Origin: an uncultured Acidimicrobiaceae bacterium
Lineage (GTDB): Bacteria > Actinomycetota > Acidimicrobiia > Spongiisociales > UBA5794
Length of the DNA: 43,980 nucleotides
Assembly (NCBI GenBank): GCA_947258985.1
Contig: CAMYKI010000050.1
Location: 1 to 43,980, forward strand
Direction: 5' to 3'
The position numbers were made by a program, and so were the translations under genes. Under the pieces are notes generated by a model. That model was not told the DNA's origin and ran no database searches. It saw only the letters and a list, made by a program, of their open reading frames with translations. Below, piece by piece: positions 7,263 to 15,494 of the stretch. The first letter of the stretch is position 1, and each line of letters opens with the position of its first letter.

Positions 7263-8174
7263 TCAGACCGTCCATCTGGTCACGCTCAATGCGACCTGGT
7301 TGTTGTGCTGGCCGACGCTGCCTTCGAGAAGGTCGTGGCCGCCTGCCGAGATGGTGACTGGTTCGGTTGCCTTGTGATTCAGTACGACAACGTCCCCGGG
7401 CTGCAGCTCCGAGAGCTCGAGCAAGGAGATCGGTGATGCATTGAGTCGTGCGCTGACGCTGATGGGCACCGCCGATAGCGGGTCGAAGAGTTCTGGGTTG
7501 ACCGGGGCCTGCACAGTGATCTCAACGTCATCTGCCGGGGCCGGCTCGAGAAGGGGCTCCAGTGCGCTCTTGGGGTAGCAGAGGCTCAGGATGCCTTCGG
7601 TGGGCTGCATCGTTTCGATGCGCACGTTGAAGGACAGGACGATTGTCGGTTCCTCCGGCTCGAACAGCCCGGAGATGCTCGGGTGGGCCTGGATGGCAAG
7701 AAGCTCGCTGTTGAGGGCGGCAGCCGGTTCCATCGCGGTGATCAGTGAGTCGGAGATAGGTTGGAGTGCCATCGCGAGGATGGATCCCTCGAGGTCGGTG
7801 AATGCCCGAAAATCGGTGGGACGCCCGGAACCGCCGAGAAGGACGTCGAGCATGGCGAAACCGAGATGGTTCGGGATGTCTGCAACGATCCTGCCCGAGG
7901 TTGGCGCCAACCCGATTACTCCGAGAACCGTTGGGCTCGGCAGCGAGCGCACGTAAGAGACGTATGGGACCTCGTCCGTGCTGCGATGTTGCACCCCAAC
8001 GGGCATCTGGAGAAGCTGGCTCAGCCGGCGGGAGAGATCGCGACAGAACGCCTTGTGGAGCCCTTCGAGATCCTCGATGACGCCCGCGTCGAACTCGGAT
8101 CCACCGCGGTAGTCGTATTCCACAACATCGGAAGCGGGACGCCCTGATGTTGCTGTCGGTCGGTTGTCAGCCAT
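7263..8174 (-). CDS. fliM: Flagellar motor switch protein FliM
   Basis: 303 residues. After a short N-terminus come the FliM middle domain (about 45-220, with PSPTVLGVIGLAP and GFAMLDVLLGG) and a C-terminal SpoA domain (about 225-300, VPISVSARLNASPISLLELSELQPGDVVVLNH). FliM links FliG to FliN and receives CheY-P. The N-terminal CheY-binding motif LSQxEIDALL is not evident; VEYDYRGG sits there instead. In most clusters fliM lies in the fliL-fliM-fliN-fliO run; here it is transcribed alone with the short fliN, on the opposite strand from the main operon. A sigma-28-like promoter lies upstream at 8213-8239. Confidence 0.9.
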   Translation of the reverse strand: MADNRPTATSGRPASDVVEYDYRGGSEFDAGVIEDLEGLHKAFCRDLSRRLSQLLQMPVGVQHRSTDEVPYVSYVRSLPSPTVLGVIGLAPTSGRIVADIPNHLGFAMLDVLLGGSGRPTDFRAFTDLEGSILAMALQPISDSLITAMEPAAALNSELLAIQAHPSISGLFEPEEPTIVLSFNVRIETMQPTEGILSLCYPKSALEPLLEPAPADDVEITVQAPVNPELFDPLSAVPISVSARLNASPISLLELSELQPGDVVVLNHKATEPVTISAGGHDLLEGSVGQHNNQVALSVTRWTV

Positions 8175-8212
8175 GCGGCACGAGTGCCTTCGTTAGCTTC
8201 GGTTACCCCTAT

Positions 8213-8239
8213 CCGTCGGCAGTCGCGACGATCGATAAA
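8213..8239 (-). promoter_or_regulatory. Sigma-28-like promoter of fliM-fliN
   Basis: Minus strand: TTTA preceded by CC, 15 nt, GCCGACGG. It ends 38 bp before the fliM start, giving a predicted leader of about 30 nt. Confidence 0.65.
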
Positions 8240-8280
8240 GGAACGGCGAGGTCACCGGGAGCGGCCGACGATGCTTTCGG

Positions 8281-8682
8281 TCACCATGCCGAGCTAACGA
8301 GAGCCACTAGCACAACAGTCAACACCGCACCGAGAATCCCCAGCGCCCTCCACACGCGACTCCAGTGACGGTTGAAGAAACCCCACCACAACGCGGCCAG
8401 CGCCAGAGCCAGTAGAGCAACGGCTGCCATCAGAATCGGGATGCCTGCTATCGGGTCGGGATCGGTGCACCCGATGAAACAACCTGTCGCCACGACTACA
8501 CCGATGATGTATGCGATGCCGGCCGTAGAGAACAACGCTATCGCTGCAACGAGTCCGGCGACAGCCCGAAGGACCCGCCGGGTTGTCGGGCTTATCGGTC
8601 TCGAACCCGGGTTCGTCCGCGACATCGATGCGCTGTCTGTCACAGACATGTCTGCTGCCGGTCGTGTTTCTGGTCCATCCAT
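8281..8682 (-). CDS. Small membrane protein, function unknown
   Basis: 133 residues: a polar N-terminal tail of about 38 residues, then three hydrophobic segments (about 40-65, 80-98 and 112-130). No known motif; the two Cys in ATGCFIGCTD between the first and second segments are the only notable residues. It lies upstream of the fliM promoter on the same strand and divergent from the flgB operon. No RBS is obvious at the first ATG (8682), and an internal ATG (MSVTDS) could be the start. No functional assignment. Confidence 0.5.
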   Translation of the reverse strand: MDGPETRPAADMSVTDSASMSRTNPGSRPISPTTRRVLRAVAGLVAAIALFSTAGIAYIIGVVVATGCFIGCTDPDPIAGIPILMAAVALLALALAALWWGFFNRHWSRVWRALGILGAVLTVVLVALVSSAW

Positions 8683-8793
8683 AGATCAGATCATCGTCTT
8701 GTCCGAGCGCTTCATGAATAGGGGGAGATCCCCTGTCTCGTGTGAGGGACCGACGGTGGGTCGGTTGGGGGACTAGTCCGGTCGTGCAATCTC

Positions 8794-8820
8794 TTAACCA
8801 CCACCGCGGTCGGCCGACGG
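8794..8820 (+). promoter_or_regulatory. Sigma-28-like promoter of the flgB-flgD operon
   Basis: CTTAA (TTAA at 8794-8797), 15 nt, GCCGACGG at 8813-8820. It precedes the whole rod-basal body-export ATPase operon (flgB to flgD) with a predicted leader of about 85 nt. Confidence 0.75.
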
Positions 8821-8861
8821 GGTCTGCACAACACACACGAGATGGATCTCGCGAAGCATTC

Positions 8862-8889
8862 AGGGAAGAGCGCACCTGCGTTCTTCCCT
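8862..8889 (+). promoter_or_regulatory. Strong hairpin in the flgB leader
   Basis: AGGGAAGAG (8862-8870) pairs with TTCTTCCCT (8881-8889), with one G-U pair, and the inner CGCACCTGCG extends the stem. It ends 11 nt before the AGGAGG Shine-Dalgarno at 8901. A small upstream hairpin (CGAGAT/ATCTCG, 8838-8851) is also present. Possible roles are mRNA stability or translational control of the first gene. Confidence 0.6.
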
Positions 8890-8913
8890 TTCGCGTGTCC
8901 AGGAGGAAGCGAC

Positions 8914-9267
8914 ATGGTTCCGATATCCGACCAGACAATGGCCGCAATCGAATACGCCATGAACGCGCTCACCCTCCGGGCCGAGGTTGTTGCCAACAAC
9001 GTTGCCAACTCCGAGGTGCCGGACTTCCAGGCTTCCCGGGTGTCTTTCGAGGACCAGCTGCGGCGGGCTCTCGACGGTACCGGGATCGAGCGGGTTCTCG
9101 GGCCCGATGTCGAAGGCACCGGTGATCCGGGCGACGCCATTGGGAACAACGTGAACATCGAATCTGAGATCGTCAACATGATGGAGACCAACCTGCTCCA
9201 GCAGGCCATGGTCGAGGCCTTCAACTTCAAAGCCGGGTTGCTCCGTTCGGCGATCGGTGGTGCCTGA
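8914..9267 (+). CDS. flgB: Flagellar basal-body rod protein FlgB
   Basis: 117 residues from ATG 8914, chosen because AGGAGGAAG lies 5-8 nt upstream; an earlier in-frame ATG at 8842 would read through the leader hairpin. It has the rod-protein N-terminal block (ALTLRAEVVANNVANSEVPDFQASRVSFE) and the C-terminal helix NLLQQAMVEAFNFKAGLLRSAIG. FlgB forms the proximal rod with FlgC, anchored to FliE and the MS-ring. It is the first gene of the operon and overlaps flgC by 1 bp (TGATG). Confidence 0.95.
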   Translation: MVPISDQTMAAIEYAMNALTLRAEVVANNVANSEVPDFQASRVSFEDQLRRALDGTGIERVLGPDVEGTGDPGDAIGNNVNIESEIVNMMETNLLQQAMVEAFNFKAGLLRSAIGGA

Positions 9268-9671
9268 TGGGTGCTTTCGACGCCATCGACATTGCTGCCT
9301 CCGGCGCCGACGTGTCGCAGCTGTGGCTCGAGGCAATCGCCCACAACATCGCCAACGTCAATACGACTCGACCCGCAGATGAAGAGCCGTTCCGCGCCCG
9401 GCTCGTGCACGCCGAAGAAGCGCTCGACGATGCGGGCCGGGGCCGGGGAACCAGGGCGGTCGGGATCCTGGAATCGCAGGCTGAGCCGATTTGGGTCTAC
9501 GAACCGGATCACCCTCACGCCTCCGAGGAGGGCTACGTCATCCGCCCGGCCGTGGAACTCTCCAAGGAGATGGCCGACATGATCGCCGCCCAGCGCAGCT
9601 ACCAGATGAACCTCCAAGTTATTCGTACGAATGAAGAGACCTACCAGGCGGCATTGAGGATCGGACGCTGA
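9267..9671 (+). CDS. flgC: Flagellar basal-body rod protein FlgC
   Basis: 134 residues. N-terminal rod block with AIAHNIANVNTTR and C-terminal block EGYVIRPAVELSKEMADMIAAQRSYQMNLQVI, both diagnostic for FlgC-type rod proteins. Slightly shorter than typical FlgC. It builds the proximal rod with FlgB and FlgF/G. The start overlaps the flgB stop and its stop overlaps the fliE start, so translation is coupled along flgB-flgC-fliE. Confidence 0.95.
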   Translation: MGAFDAIDIAASGADVSQLWLEAIAHNIANVNTTRPADEEPFRARLVHAEEALDDAGRGRGTRAVGILESQAEPIWVYEPDHPHASEEGYVIRPAVELSKEMADMIAAQRSYQMNLQVIRTNEETYQAALRIGR

Positions 9672-9970
9672 TGACTCTCCCCCCAATCACCCCAGTAACC
9701 GGAGCACCGGGAATAGCGGCCGCACAGTCGGCACCCCCGGCAACTGCCGCAGACGGTTTCGGCGAAACGATCAGCAACGCATTGCAGGCCGTTTCCGAGT
9801 CGGAGTTTGCCGCCGACGCCATCGCCGAGAGTGTCGCCACCGGTGGCGACGCCACCGTCCAGCAACTGATGGTTTCGATGACCAAGGCGCAACTAAATGT
9901 GGACCTGCTGGTGCAGGTCAGGAACCGGGCCGTCGAGGCCTACCAGGAGATCATGAGGATGCAGGTCTGA
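9671..9970 (+). CDS. fliE: MS-ring/rod adapter FliE
   Basis: 99 residues: a Pro/Ala-rich N-terminal third, then the conserved C-terminal helices (VQQLMVSMTKAQLNVDLLVQVRNRAVEAYQEIMRMQV) that match the FliE signature. FliE joins the MS-ring to the proximal rod and is the first rod substrate of the export gate. It overlaps the flgC stop by 1 bp and is followed after 1 bp by fliF. Confidence 0.93.
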   Translation: MTLPPITPVTGAPGIAAAQSAPPATAADGFGETISNALQAVSESEFAADAIAESVATGGDATVQQLMVSMTKAQLNVDLLVQVRNRAVEAYQEIMRMQV

Positions 9971-9971
9971 T

Positions 9972-11495
9972 ATGGAACGTCGTAATCGCATCGGAGACAT
10001 GCTCGTGGCCCTGCCGCTGGCGCATCAGATCGTCATCGGCATCGCCGGGGTGGTTCTCGTGATGGCCGCTTTCCTGTTCTTCCAGTGGGTGAGCACCCCG
10101 TCGTACACGGTCCTCTACTCCCAACTCGACGACAGCACTCTGTCCACGGTCGTCGATGAACTCGACCGGCAGGGTGTTGAGTACCAGATCGAGGCAGGTG
10201 GGTCCCGTGTCCTGGTTCCCAAGGCCGACGTCTATGAGATCCGCGCCTCCCTGGCAGCAGCCGGTGTGCAGAACGGCGCCCTGCCTCAGGGTTATTCGAT
10301 TCTCGACGGCCAGGGTCTGAACGTCTCCGACTTCCGCCAGCGTGTCGACTATCAGCGAGCCCTCGAAGGCGAGATGGCGCTGACGCTGCTTGCGATGAAC
10401 AACATCACCACGGCCACCGTCCATCTGGTCATCCCGGAGGAAGCGCTGTTCGCAGAGGACGAAGAGCCGGTGACCGCTTCCGTGCTACTCGAGACCGCGT
10501 CTCCCCTCGGAGAACTGGAAGTCGAGACGGTCACCTTCCTGGTTGCCTCCGGGGTCGAGGGTCTGGAGCCGGCGAACGTGACGGTGGCGGACGTCGACGG
10601 AGCGGTCCTCCACGCCGCCGGTGATATGGCTGCCGACAGCGCCGTGAGCAACCGCAACCTACGCATGACTCGTGACTACGAAGCCGCTCTCGCTACAGAC
10701 GTGCAGGCCCTCCTCGCCAGCGTGGTCGGGCCGGATTCTGCATCGGTGGTTGTTCGGGCACGGCTCGACTTCGACGAGCAGTCGGTCGAGACCCAGACGT
10801 TCGATTCCGAGAGCGCAGTTTCCCTGAGAGAGCAGACCATCGATGAGACCTACTCAGGCACCGGCTCCCCTCCTGGAGGAAGCCTCGGAGTCGAAGGTGA
10901 AACCATCCCGGCGGAGACCGACGGAGATACGGTGTACAACCGCAGCGAGGTCATCCGCGAATACGGCGTGGACAACGTTGTTGCCACTGAGATCACTGCC
11001 CCCGGCAAGGTCGAGCACCTCTCCGTTGCAGTTGTGATGGACGACGGATCGCTGACTGGTGCTCCGGTACCGGAGATCGCCGAGATCGAATCGCTGATCA
11101 CCGCCGCCGTCGGCCTCGATGCGACCCGCGGCGACTCCATATCCGTCTCAACGGTTCCCTACGCAGTTCCTGAGGTCATCGAAGAACCGGTAGCGCCCGA
11201 GGCTGCACCGATGGACGTGATGTCGATGATCCCGCAGTTCATCGGCGGGCTCGTTCTGTTCATCGTCACCATCGCTCTGCTGCTCATGGCACGCGGTGGC
11301 AAGAAGGGCAAGAAAGACGCCGGACTCGAACTCGGTCAGCCGGCCGCCCTCACCGGCGGTGAGAATGCACCGGCCGGCTCACTCACCGGACGCGCCGAGG
11401 GTGCCGAGATCCATCCAGAGGTCATGAACTTGGTTCAACGCCAGCCCGAAGAGATAGCCGTTCTCCTTCGTAGCTGGCTTGCGGATAGGCGTTGA
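9972..11495 (+). CDS. fliF: MS-ring protein FliF
   Basis: 507 residues with the two transmembrane helices expected of FliF (about 18-40 and 416-438) and the long periplasmic ring-building (secretin-like YscJ) region between them, including GVQNGALPQGYSILDG and VDYQRALEGEMALTL. The cytoplasmic C-terminus, ending RQPEEIAVLLRSWLADR, is the FliG-binding helix. FliF forms the membrane ring on which export gate, C-ring and rod assemble. The following fliG starts at the fliF stop. Confidence 0.95.
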   Translation: MERRNRIGDMLVALPLAHQIVIGIAGVVLVMAAFLFFQWVSTPSYTVLYSQLDDSTLSTVVDELDRQGVEYQIEAGGSRVLVPKADVYEIRASLAAAGVQNGALPQGYSILDGQGLNVSDFRQRVDYQRALEGEMALTLLAMNNITTATVHLVIPEEALFAEDEEPVTASVLLETASPLGELEVETVTFLVASGVEGLEPANVTVADVDGAVLHAAGDMAADSAVSNRNLRMTRDYEAALATDVQALLASVVGPDSASVVVRARLDFDEQSVETQTFDSESAVSLREQTIDETYSGTGSPPGGSLGVEGETIPAETDGDTVYNRSEVIREYGVDNVVATEITAPGKVEHLSVAVVMDDGSLTGAPVPEIAEIESLITAAVGLDATRGDSISVSTVPYAVPEVIEEPVAPEAAPMDVMSMIPQFIGGLVLFIVTIALLLMARGGKKGKKDAGLELGQPAALTGGENAPAGSLTGRAEGAEIHPEVMNLVQRQPEEIAVLLRSWLADRR

Positions 11496-11497
11496 GC

Positions 11498-12487
11498 ATG
11501 AAACCGGAAGAGAAAGCTGCAGCGTTGGTCGTAGCCGTCGGATCGAAGGCGGCCTCCGGCATGCTCGAGTACCTCAACGATGATGAGGTCGAGCGCTTGG
11601 CCGGTGAAGTGGCCAAGATCGGCCGGCTCCTTCCCGAGACGGTCGACGCGGTGTTTGGAGAGGTTTACGAGGAAGCGACTGCACAGCAACTGCTCGCCGC
11701 TGGAGGCATCGACTACGCCAGGGAGATGCTGGTCGACTGGAAGGGGGAGCGCGGACACGAGATCGTCGAGCGCCTCATCACCGACCTCGAAGCGACTCCT
11801 TTTGGGTTCATCCGCAAGTGCGATCCGGAGAAACTCGGCTCCGCGCTGGCCGAGGAACACCCGCAGACGGTGGCTGTGGTGCTCGCTCATCAGCCGGCCG
11901 CCTACGCCGCAACCGTGCTCGGGTTCTTCGAGGAAGATGTGCAGGCCGAGATCGCGCTTCGCGTGGGAACGATGGGCAAGACGTCCCCCGATGTCATCCG
12001 TGCGATCGAGGGCCACCTGCAGAGCCAGGTTGGTCCGGAGCCGCAGACCGATCTCGCGGTACGCGGCGGCATCGAGGAGCTTGCCAGCGTTCTCAACAAC
12101 AGCGATAAGGCAACGGAGAAGGCGATCCTGGAACGCCTCAACGACATAGACAGCTCCCTCGCCGAAGAAGTACAAGCGCTGATGTTCGTTTTCGACGACA
12201 TCGCCTCACTCGACGACCGTGCCATCCAGCGAGTGCTGCAGGACGTCAACACCCAGGAGTTGGCGCTGGCCATGAAGGGCATCTCATCCGAAGTCGCCGA
12301 TGTAATCGTCCGCAACATGTCGCAGCGGGCGGCCGAGAGCCTGAACGAAGAGATCGAGTTGCTCGGCCCGGCAAGAAAGTCCGATGTCGAAGCCGCACGA
12401 CGCAAGGTCGTCGGTGCGGTGCGCCTGCTCGAAGAGTCTGGCGAGATCGTCATCAGCCGGGGTGGGGAGAGTGAGCTAATTGAATAG
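11498..12487 (+). CDS. fliG: Flagellar motor switch protein FliG
   Basis: About 329 residues from ATG 11498; a TTG at 11492 that overlaps the fliF stop is the alternative start, and neither has a clear RBS, which fits coupling to fliF. FliG-N, middle and C-terminal domains are all recognisable: EEHPQTVAVVLAHQPAAYAATVL (the EHPQ motif, about residues 110-132) and FDDIASLDDRAIQRVLQDVNTQELALAMKG in the torque-generating C-domain with its alternating charged residues. It transmits torque from MotA and contacts FliF and FliM. Confidence 0.95.
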   Translation: MKPEEKAAALVVAVGSKAASGMLEYLNDDEVERLAGEVAKIGRLLPETVDAVFGEVYEEATAQQLLAAGGIDYAREMLVDWKGERGHEIVERLITDLEATPFGFIRKCDPEKLGSALAEEHPQTVAVVLAHQPAAYAATVLGFFEEDVQAEIALRVGTMGKTSPDVIRAIEGHLQSQVGPEPQTDLAVRGGIEELASVLNNSDKATEKAILERLNDIDSSLAEEVQALMFVFDDIASLDDRAIQRVLQDVNTQELALAMKGISSEVADVIVRNMSQRAAESLNEEIELLGPARKSDVEAARRKVVGAVRLLEESGEIVISRGGESELIE

Positions 12488-13046
12488 GGTCATTCGAAAC
12501 GCCGCGATCGCCACCGCTCCCCGTGCCTACGGCCAGGGAGCTCCGGTGCTGGTCGACGACTACATGGCAGAACTGATCGAGCAAACTCGTGCCGAGGCCT
12601 TTGAGGCCGGTCGGCGGGAGGGTTTCGCAGCCGGGCAGGCCGACATGGCAAGCACCGCAGACAGGGTGCAGAACGCCATTGCGGGTGCCGCTTCCGACCT
12701 GGTGCGGATGAGGGCGGAATGTGTCAAGGACGCCATTGATACAGGCTTTGACGTTGCCGAGTTCGTGTTGAGTCGCACCCCCCACGACGACGGCGAGAGC
12801 CTCATTCCCCGCATCGAGAGTGCGCTGCACGACCTTGACGAAGAAGAGCTAGCCGTCGTGATCCATCCCCAGGACTGGGATGTTGTCAGCTCGGCGGTGC
12901 GGCTCCCGAATGGCGTAACCATCGACCGTGACCCTTCGCTCCGGCCCGGCGAGGCCCGGATCAGCGGCCGCTGGGCCAGTGCTGAGCTAACCAGGGAAGC
13001 CGCCCTCGAGGTTGCCCGTGACGTCCTCGGCGAGGCTTCCGCATGA
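12480..13046 (+). CDS. fliH: Flagellar assembly protein FliH
   Basis: 188 residues from a TTG start at 12480 (GGGGAGAGTGAGC just upstream), overlapping fliG by 8 bp. Typical features are a charged central coiled region with GxxxG-like repeats (EAFEAGRREGFAAGQADMA) and a C-terminal domain with VVIHPQDWDVV and DPSLRPGEARISGRWA, the part that binds the FliI ATPase. FliH regulates FliI and docks it to the C-ring through FliN. Overlaps fliI by 4 bp (ATGA). Confidence 0.9.
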   Translation: MNRVIRNAAIATAPRAYGQGAPVLVDDYMAELIEQTRAEAFEAGRREGFAAGQADMASTADRVQNAIAGAASDLVRMRAECVKDAIDTGFDVAEFVLSRTPHDDGESLIPRIESALHDLDEEELAVVIHPQDWDVVSSAVRLPNGVTIDRDPSLRPGEARISGRWASAELTREAALEVARDVLGEASA

Positions 13047-14365
13047 CCAACCTGCTGCATTCCCGGATTGAAGCCCTCGAGGGCGAGGTGCCCTGGCGGG
13101 TGACCGGGAAAGTGGCGCGGGTTACCACTCATGAGCTCGAAGTGCGCGGCCTGCGTCTCAAGATCGGCGATGCACTTGCCATCACCGGTGCGGAGGGAAC
13201 CCGCACCGCTGAGGTGATCGCGTTGACTCCGGAAGGTGCTCGAGTGCTTCCTTTCGGAGAGGTGTCGGGGATTGGTAAGGGCGATGCCGTGACCACAGAC
13301 CCGACCGGTCTGACGATGCATATTTCGGAGGCTCTAGTCGGTCGTGTGATCGACGGGCTCGGTCGGCCCCTCGACGGTGGTCCACCACTCACAGGAGAGC
13401 CGGTCGACGTTGCCGCTCCGGCACCGTCCCCGCTCGAGCGTATTCGTATCGATGAGCCACTCCCGACCGGGGTGCGCCTCCTGGACACATTCTGTACTAC
13501 CGGCAAGGGCCAGCGCATCGGGATCTTCGGCGGCAGCGGCGTTGGCAAGTCGACGCTTCTCGGCATGATGGCGCGGGGCACGGGAGCCGATGTCTCCGTC
13601 CTTGCCCTCATCGGCGAGCGCGGTCGCGAAGTCAGGGAGTTCATCGAGGACGAACTTGGCCCGGAAGGAATGTCCCGATCGATAGTTGTTGTGGCAACCA
13701 GCGACCAGCCCGCCTTGATGCGGCTGCGTGCTTCGCTATTGGCTACCCGGATCTCGGAGTGGTTCGCCGATCGTGGTGGCGACGTGCTGCTCCTGATGGA
13801 TTCGCTCACCCGGCTGGCGATGGCTCAGCGTGAGATTGGTCTGGCTGCCGGCGAGCCGCCGACGGCGCGTGGCTACACGCCGTCGGTGTTCTCGTTGATG
13901 GCTCGGATTCTCGAGAGAGCCGGTCCTCGCTCAGCAGGCACAATCACGGGCTACTACAGCGTCCTCGTCGAAGGCGACGACATGAACGACGACCCTATCG
14001 CCGACACCGCCCGGGCCATACTCGACGGGCATGTCGTGCTCGATCGGCGTATCGCCATCTCGGGCCGTTATCCGGCGATCGACCCGTTGGCCTCCTTGTC
14101 CCGACTGGCGCCGCGGCTCGTATCGGAGGATCATCGGGCATTGGTGGTTGCCGCGCAGGATTCCCTGGCCGCGGCCGAAGAAGTGCGGGAGCTCGTCGAG
14201 GTAGGCGCCTACGTGCCGGGCACGAACCCGGCTGCCGATCGCGGCCTTGCGGCAAAGCCGGCCCTTGTCGAGTTCCTCAGGCAATCGTCCGGTGACGTCG
14301 TTTCGTTTGATCAGGCATGGGCCCAGCTGGATGCGCTCCGGCCCTATATCGGGGTGTCGGAATGA
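13043..14365 (+). CDS. fliI: Flagellum-specific ATPase FliI
   Basis: 440 residues, related to the F1 beta-subunit. Walker A GGSGVGKST is at about residues 163-171, followed by the catalytic-Glu segment GERGREVREFIEDELG and Walker B DVLLLMDSLTRLA. Full length compared with the family. It energises and orders substrate entry into the flagellar type III export gate together with FliH and FliJ. The stop overlaps the fliJ start (ATGA). Confidence 0.96.
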   Translation: MTNLLHSRIEALEGEVPWRVTGKVARVTTHELEVRGLRLKIGDALAITGAEGTRTAEVIALTPEGARVLPFGEVSGIGKGDAVTTDPTGLTMHISEALVGRVIDGLGRPLDGGPPLTGEPVDVAAPAPSPLERIRIDEPLPTGVRLLDTFCTTGKGQRIGIFGGSGVGKSTLLGMMARGTGADVSVLALIGERGREVREFIEDELGPEGMSRSIVVVATSDQPALMRLRASLLATRISEWFADRGGDVLLLMDSLTRLAMAQREIGLAAGEPPTARGYTPSVFSLMARILERAGPRSAGTITGYYSVLVEGDDMNDDPIADTARAILDGHVVLDRRIAISGRYPAIDPLASLSRLAPRLVSEDHRALVVAAQDSLAAAEEVRELVEVGAYVPGTNPAADRGLAAKPALVEFLRQSSGDVVSFDQAWAQLDALRPYIGVSE

Positions 14366-14796
14366 GGAAGAATCCGTTCGATGTGCTGGTCCGGCTCCGC
14401 AAGATCGACGAGAAGATGGCGCGCGCCGAACTCGCCAACAAGCGACGAGCCCATGATCAGGCGCGGCGGAAGCTCGAAGAGCTCAAGTCGAAGCATCGTG
14501 AGGAAATCGACGTCGGCGAGTTGCTCGGTCCCGTCAACCTGCGCTCGCTGCAGCTGCGCGGGATGGGATCGTACGAAATGCTCACCGAAGCCGCCGATGT
14601 GTATCGACACTCCGAGAGAGCAATGCATGCCAAGGCTGAGGCCTGGCGGCGGGCAGCATCCGATGTCGACGCAGCCGAGCGTCTCGACGAGCGCCGCCGC
14701 AAGGAACTGGCCCGGGATGCCGCAAAGGCAGCACAGAAGTCGCTGGACGATCTCATGGGGATGCTGCACGCACGGCCGAAGGACGGTCTCATATGA
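14362..14796 (+). CDS. fliJ: Flagellar export chaperone FliJ
   Basis: 144 residues from ATG 14362 (ATGA overlap with fliI). Almost entirely helical and charged (KIDEKMARAELANKRRAHDQARRKLEELKSKH), predicting a long antiparallel coiled coil as in FliJ/F1-gamma. Sequence conservation in FliJ is low, so the call depends on position directly after fliI, size and coiled-coil character. FliJ sits in the FliI ring and couples it to FlhA. Confidence 0.85.
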   Translation: MRKNPFDVLVRLRKIDEKMARAELANKRRAHDQARRKLEELKSKHREEIDVGELLGPVNLRSLQLRGMGSYEMLTEAADVYRHSERAMHAKAEAWRRAASDVDAAERLDERRRKELARDAAKAAQKSLDDLMGMLHARPKDGLI

Positions 14797-15494
14797 GCAT
14801 CGCAGCGCTCCAGTCGGTGACAAGTCGAGTTGGAGAGATCCAGAGCAGGATTGATCAACTCGCCCCAAGCCGCTCCACATTTGCCGAGACGCTCCGAGCA
14901 GCAGAGGCGACGCCCGCGACCTCGTCGGAGGAAGTCCCCTCGGGCCACTTTGTGGTGACTCCGCAGGGCTCAAAGAGCACCCATGCCACCGAGTCGTTCT
15001 CGATCTTCGGCATCATGGGCACTCCCATCATGCTCCGCCCGGGTGCCGGACTTACCCCGCAATTCAGGGGCTCCTTAGATGATTGGTCGGGAAACCTGCC
15101 GACCGCGGCTCAGCAGTGGGCCCCGTCGATAGACCGGGCAGCCCAGGAAGCCGGAATTGACCCGCGCCTGCTGGCTGCAATGGTCTGGCAGGAATCGGGT
15201 TTCCAGCCCGATGCGGTGTCGCCCTCGGGCGCCATCGGCCTGACGCAGCTCATGCCGGCAACCGCTGCCGGACTCGACGTGGATCCCGTCAACCCAATAG
15301 AGAACCTTCGTGGTGGTGCCCGCTATCTGGCGTGGACCATACGCGAGTTCGGCTCGCTCGAACTCGGCCTCGCCGCCTACAACGCCGGCCCCGGCTCGGT
15401 CAGGGCTGCCGGCGGAATACCTGATATCCCAGAAACACGGGCCTACGTGCCGCGTGTCATCGACTATTACAGACAACTCGGAGGGATCGCTTGA
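14793..15494 (+). CDS. Lytic transglycosylase in the flagellar operon
   Basis: 233 residues. After a low-complexity N-terminal part, an SLT (Slt70-like) domain fills residues about 105-230: AAMVWQESGFQPDAVSPSG with catalytic Glu134, then AIGLTQLMPATA, NLRGGARYLAW and AAYNAGPGSV. Enzymes of this fold cut peptidoglycan glycan strands. The place between fliJ and fliK, with 4-bp overlaps on both sides, suggests it opens the wall for the rod, the job of the FlgJ muramidase elsewhere. No signal peptide is evident, so export through the flagellar apparatus is possible (inference). Confidence 0.88.
   Translation: MSIAALQSVTSRVGEIQSRIDQLAPSRSTFAETLRAAEATPATSSEEVPSGHFVVTPQGSKSTHATESFSIFGIMGTPIMLRPGAGLTPQFRGSLDDWSGNLPTAAQQWAPSIDRAAQEAGIDPRLLAAMVWQESGFQPDAVSPSGAIGLTQLMPATAAGLDVDPVNPIENLRGGARYLAWTIREFGSLELGLAAYNAGPGSVRAAGGIPDIPETRAYVPRVIDYYRQLGGIA

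Noticed and set aside
8842-8913. Earlier ATG for flgB
   Set aside because: It lies before the leader hairpin and lacks an RBS, whereas AGGAGG precedes ATG 8914.
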